Shown here piece after piece: positions 21,163-21,416 of a stretch of 21,416 nt of DNA. This DNA is from Thioalkalivibrio sp. (GTDB taxonomy: Bacteria > Pseudomonadota > Gammaproteobacteria > SpSt-1174). Location: assembly GCA_011046015.1 (NCBI GenBank), contig DSBO01000113.1, forward strand, positions 1 through 21,416. Reading direction: 5' to 3'. The notes under the pieces were generated by a model, which worked only from the letters and a program-made list of their open reading frames with translations, was not told where the DNA came from and did not search any database. Both the position numbers and the translations under genes were made by a program. Position 1 is the stretch's first letter. Every line of letters begins with the position of its first letter.

Positions 21163-21416
21163 TAGTCGGTTCCGGGCGCGCGTCCACGGTTGTCGGCGGG
21201 CACGCTGAGTTCCAGGTCGCCGATGGGCCGCTCGCGGGCGATGTGATACCCCTGCGCGTAGTCCACGTGCAGCTCCCGGAGTTTCTCCAGAATCTCCGCG
21301 CTCTCCACAAACTCGGCGATGGTGCGCTTGCCCATCACGTGGCCGATGTCGTTGATGGATTTCACCATGGCGAGGTCGATGGGGTCGGTGACCACGTCCT
21401 TGACGAAGCTCCCGTC
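21162..21416 (-). CDS. EAL-domain cyclic di-GMP phosphodiesterase, C-terminal part (partial)
   Basis: The last 84 codons of a gene that enters from beyond the window. The visible protein starts DGSFVKDVVTDPIDLAMVKS, then has INDIGHVMGKRTIAEFVES and LRELHVDYAQGYHIARERPIGDL, the characteristic C-terminal third of an EAL domain with the conserved glutamate in TIAEFVE and the Gln-Gly of YAQGY. It ends in a short tail (ELSVPADNRGRAPGTD). The EAL motif itself and any GGDEF or PAS domains lie outside the window, so activity cannot be judged. It converges on the preceding gene with a 15-base gap. Confidence 0.92.
   Translation of the reverse strand, partial: DGSFVKDVVTDPIDLAMVKSINDIGHVMGKRTIAEFVESAEILEKLRELHVDYAQGYHIARERPIGDLELSVPADNRGRAPGTD

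Overview
The window is high-GC, gene-dense bacterial chromosome with gammaproteobacterial hallmarks: the cluster glyQ-glyS-gmhB-plsC, a UvrD close to the E. coli protein over its whole length, and a start of SucA of the same type. Short GTAG-type palindromic repeats and the mix of genes suggest an environmental gammaproteobacterium, possibly of the Chromatiales/Ectothiorhodospiraceae or a relative. That placement is inference; no rRNA or tRNA gene is present to test it.

Layout. 1-1407 (-): N-terminal half of sucA, cut by the window edge. 1528-3696 (+): uvrD. 3756-4865 (+): a Tat-exported TRAP solute-binding lipoprotein. 4948-5445 (-): a small outer-membrane beta-barrel. 5672-6241 (+): a DUF805 membrane protein with a pilin-like tail, followed by a strong intrinsic terminator. 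6317-6913 (+): a DUF938 methyltransferase-like protein. 7072-11710: a compact DSF (diffusible signal factor) quorum-sensing locus, rpfG and rpfC on + facing rpfF on -. 12025-13955 (-): the two membrane subunits (DctQ, DctM) of a TRAP transporter. 14094-15143 (-): an MnmA/ThiI-like PP-loop ATPase. 15237-15384: a REPIN-like inverted repeat. 15395-15964 (-): a conserved protein of unknown function. 16131-20424 (+): glyQ-glyS-gmhB-plsC. 20529-21146 (+): another unknown protein. 21162-21416 (-): the C-terminal end of an EAL-domain protein, cut by the window edge.

How the genes work together. RpfF should make a cis-2-unsaturated fatty acid signal, RpfC should sense it at the inner membrane and pass phosphate to RpfG, and RpfG should then hydrolyse cyclic di-GMP through its HD-GYP domain. 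The locus keeps the convergent rpfG-rpfC / rpfF layout known from Xanthomonas, but lacks rpfH and rpfB, and its RpfC carries an extra degenerate receiver domain. A 20-bp perfect palindrome lies exactly across the two facing stop codons. The TRAP binding protein and the DctQM pair lie about 8 kb apart and are plausibly one split transporter.

Most notable oddities: a GmhB whose catalytic nucleophile aspartate is glycine, the RpfC pseudo-receiver, the stop-to-stop palindrome, and the REPIN. No IS element, prophage, CRISPR array or tRNA was seen. The only gene-free stretch over 300 bases is 11711-12024.
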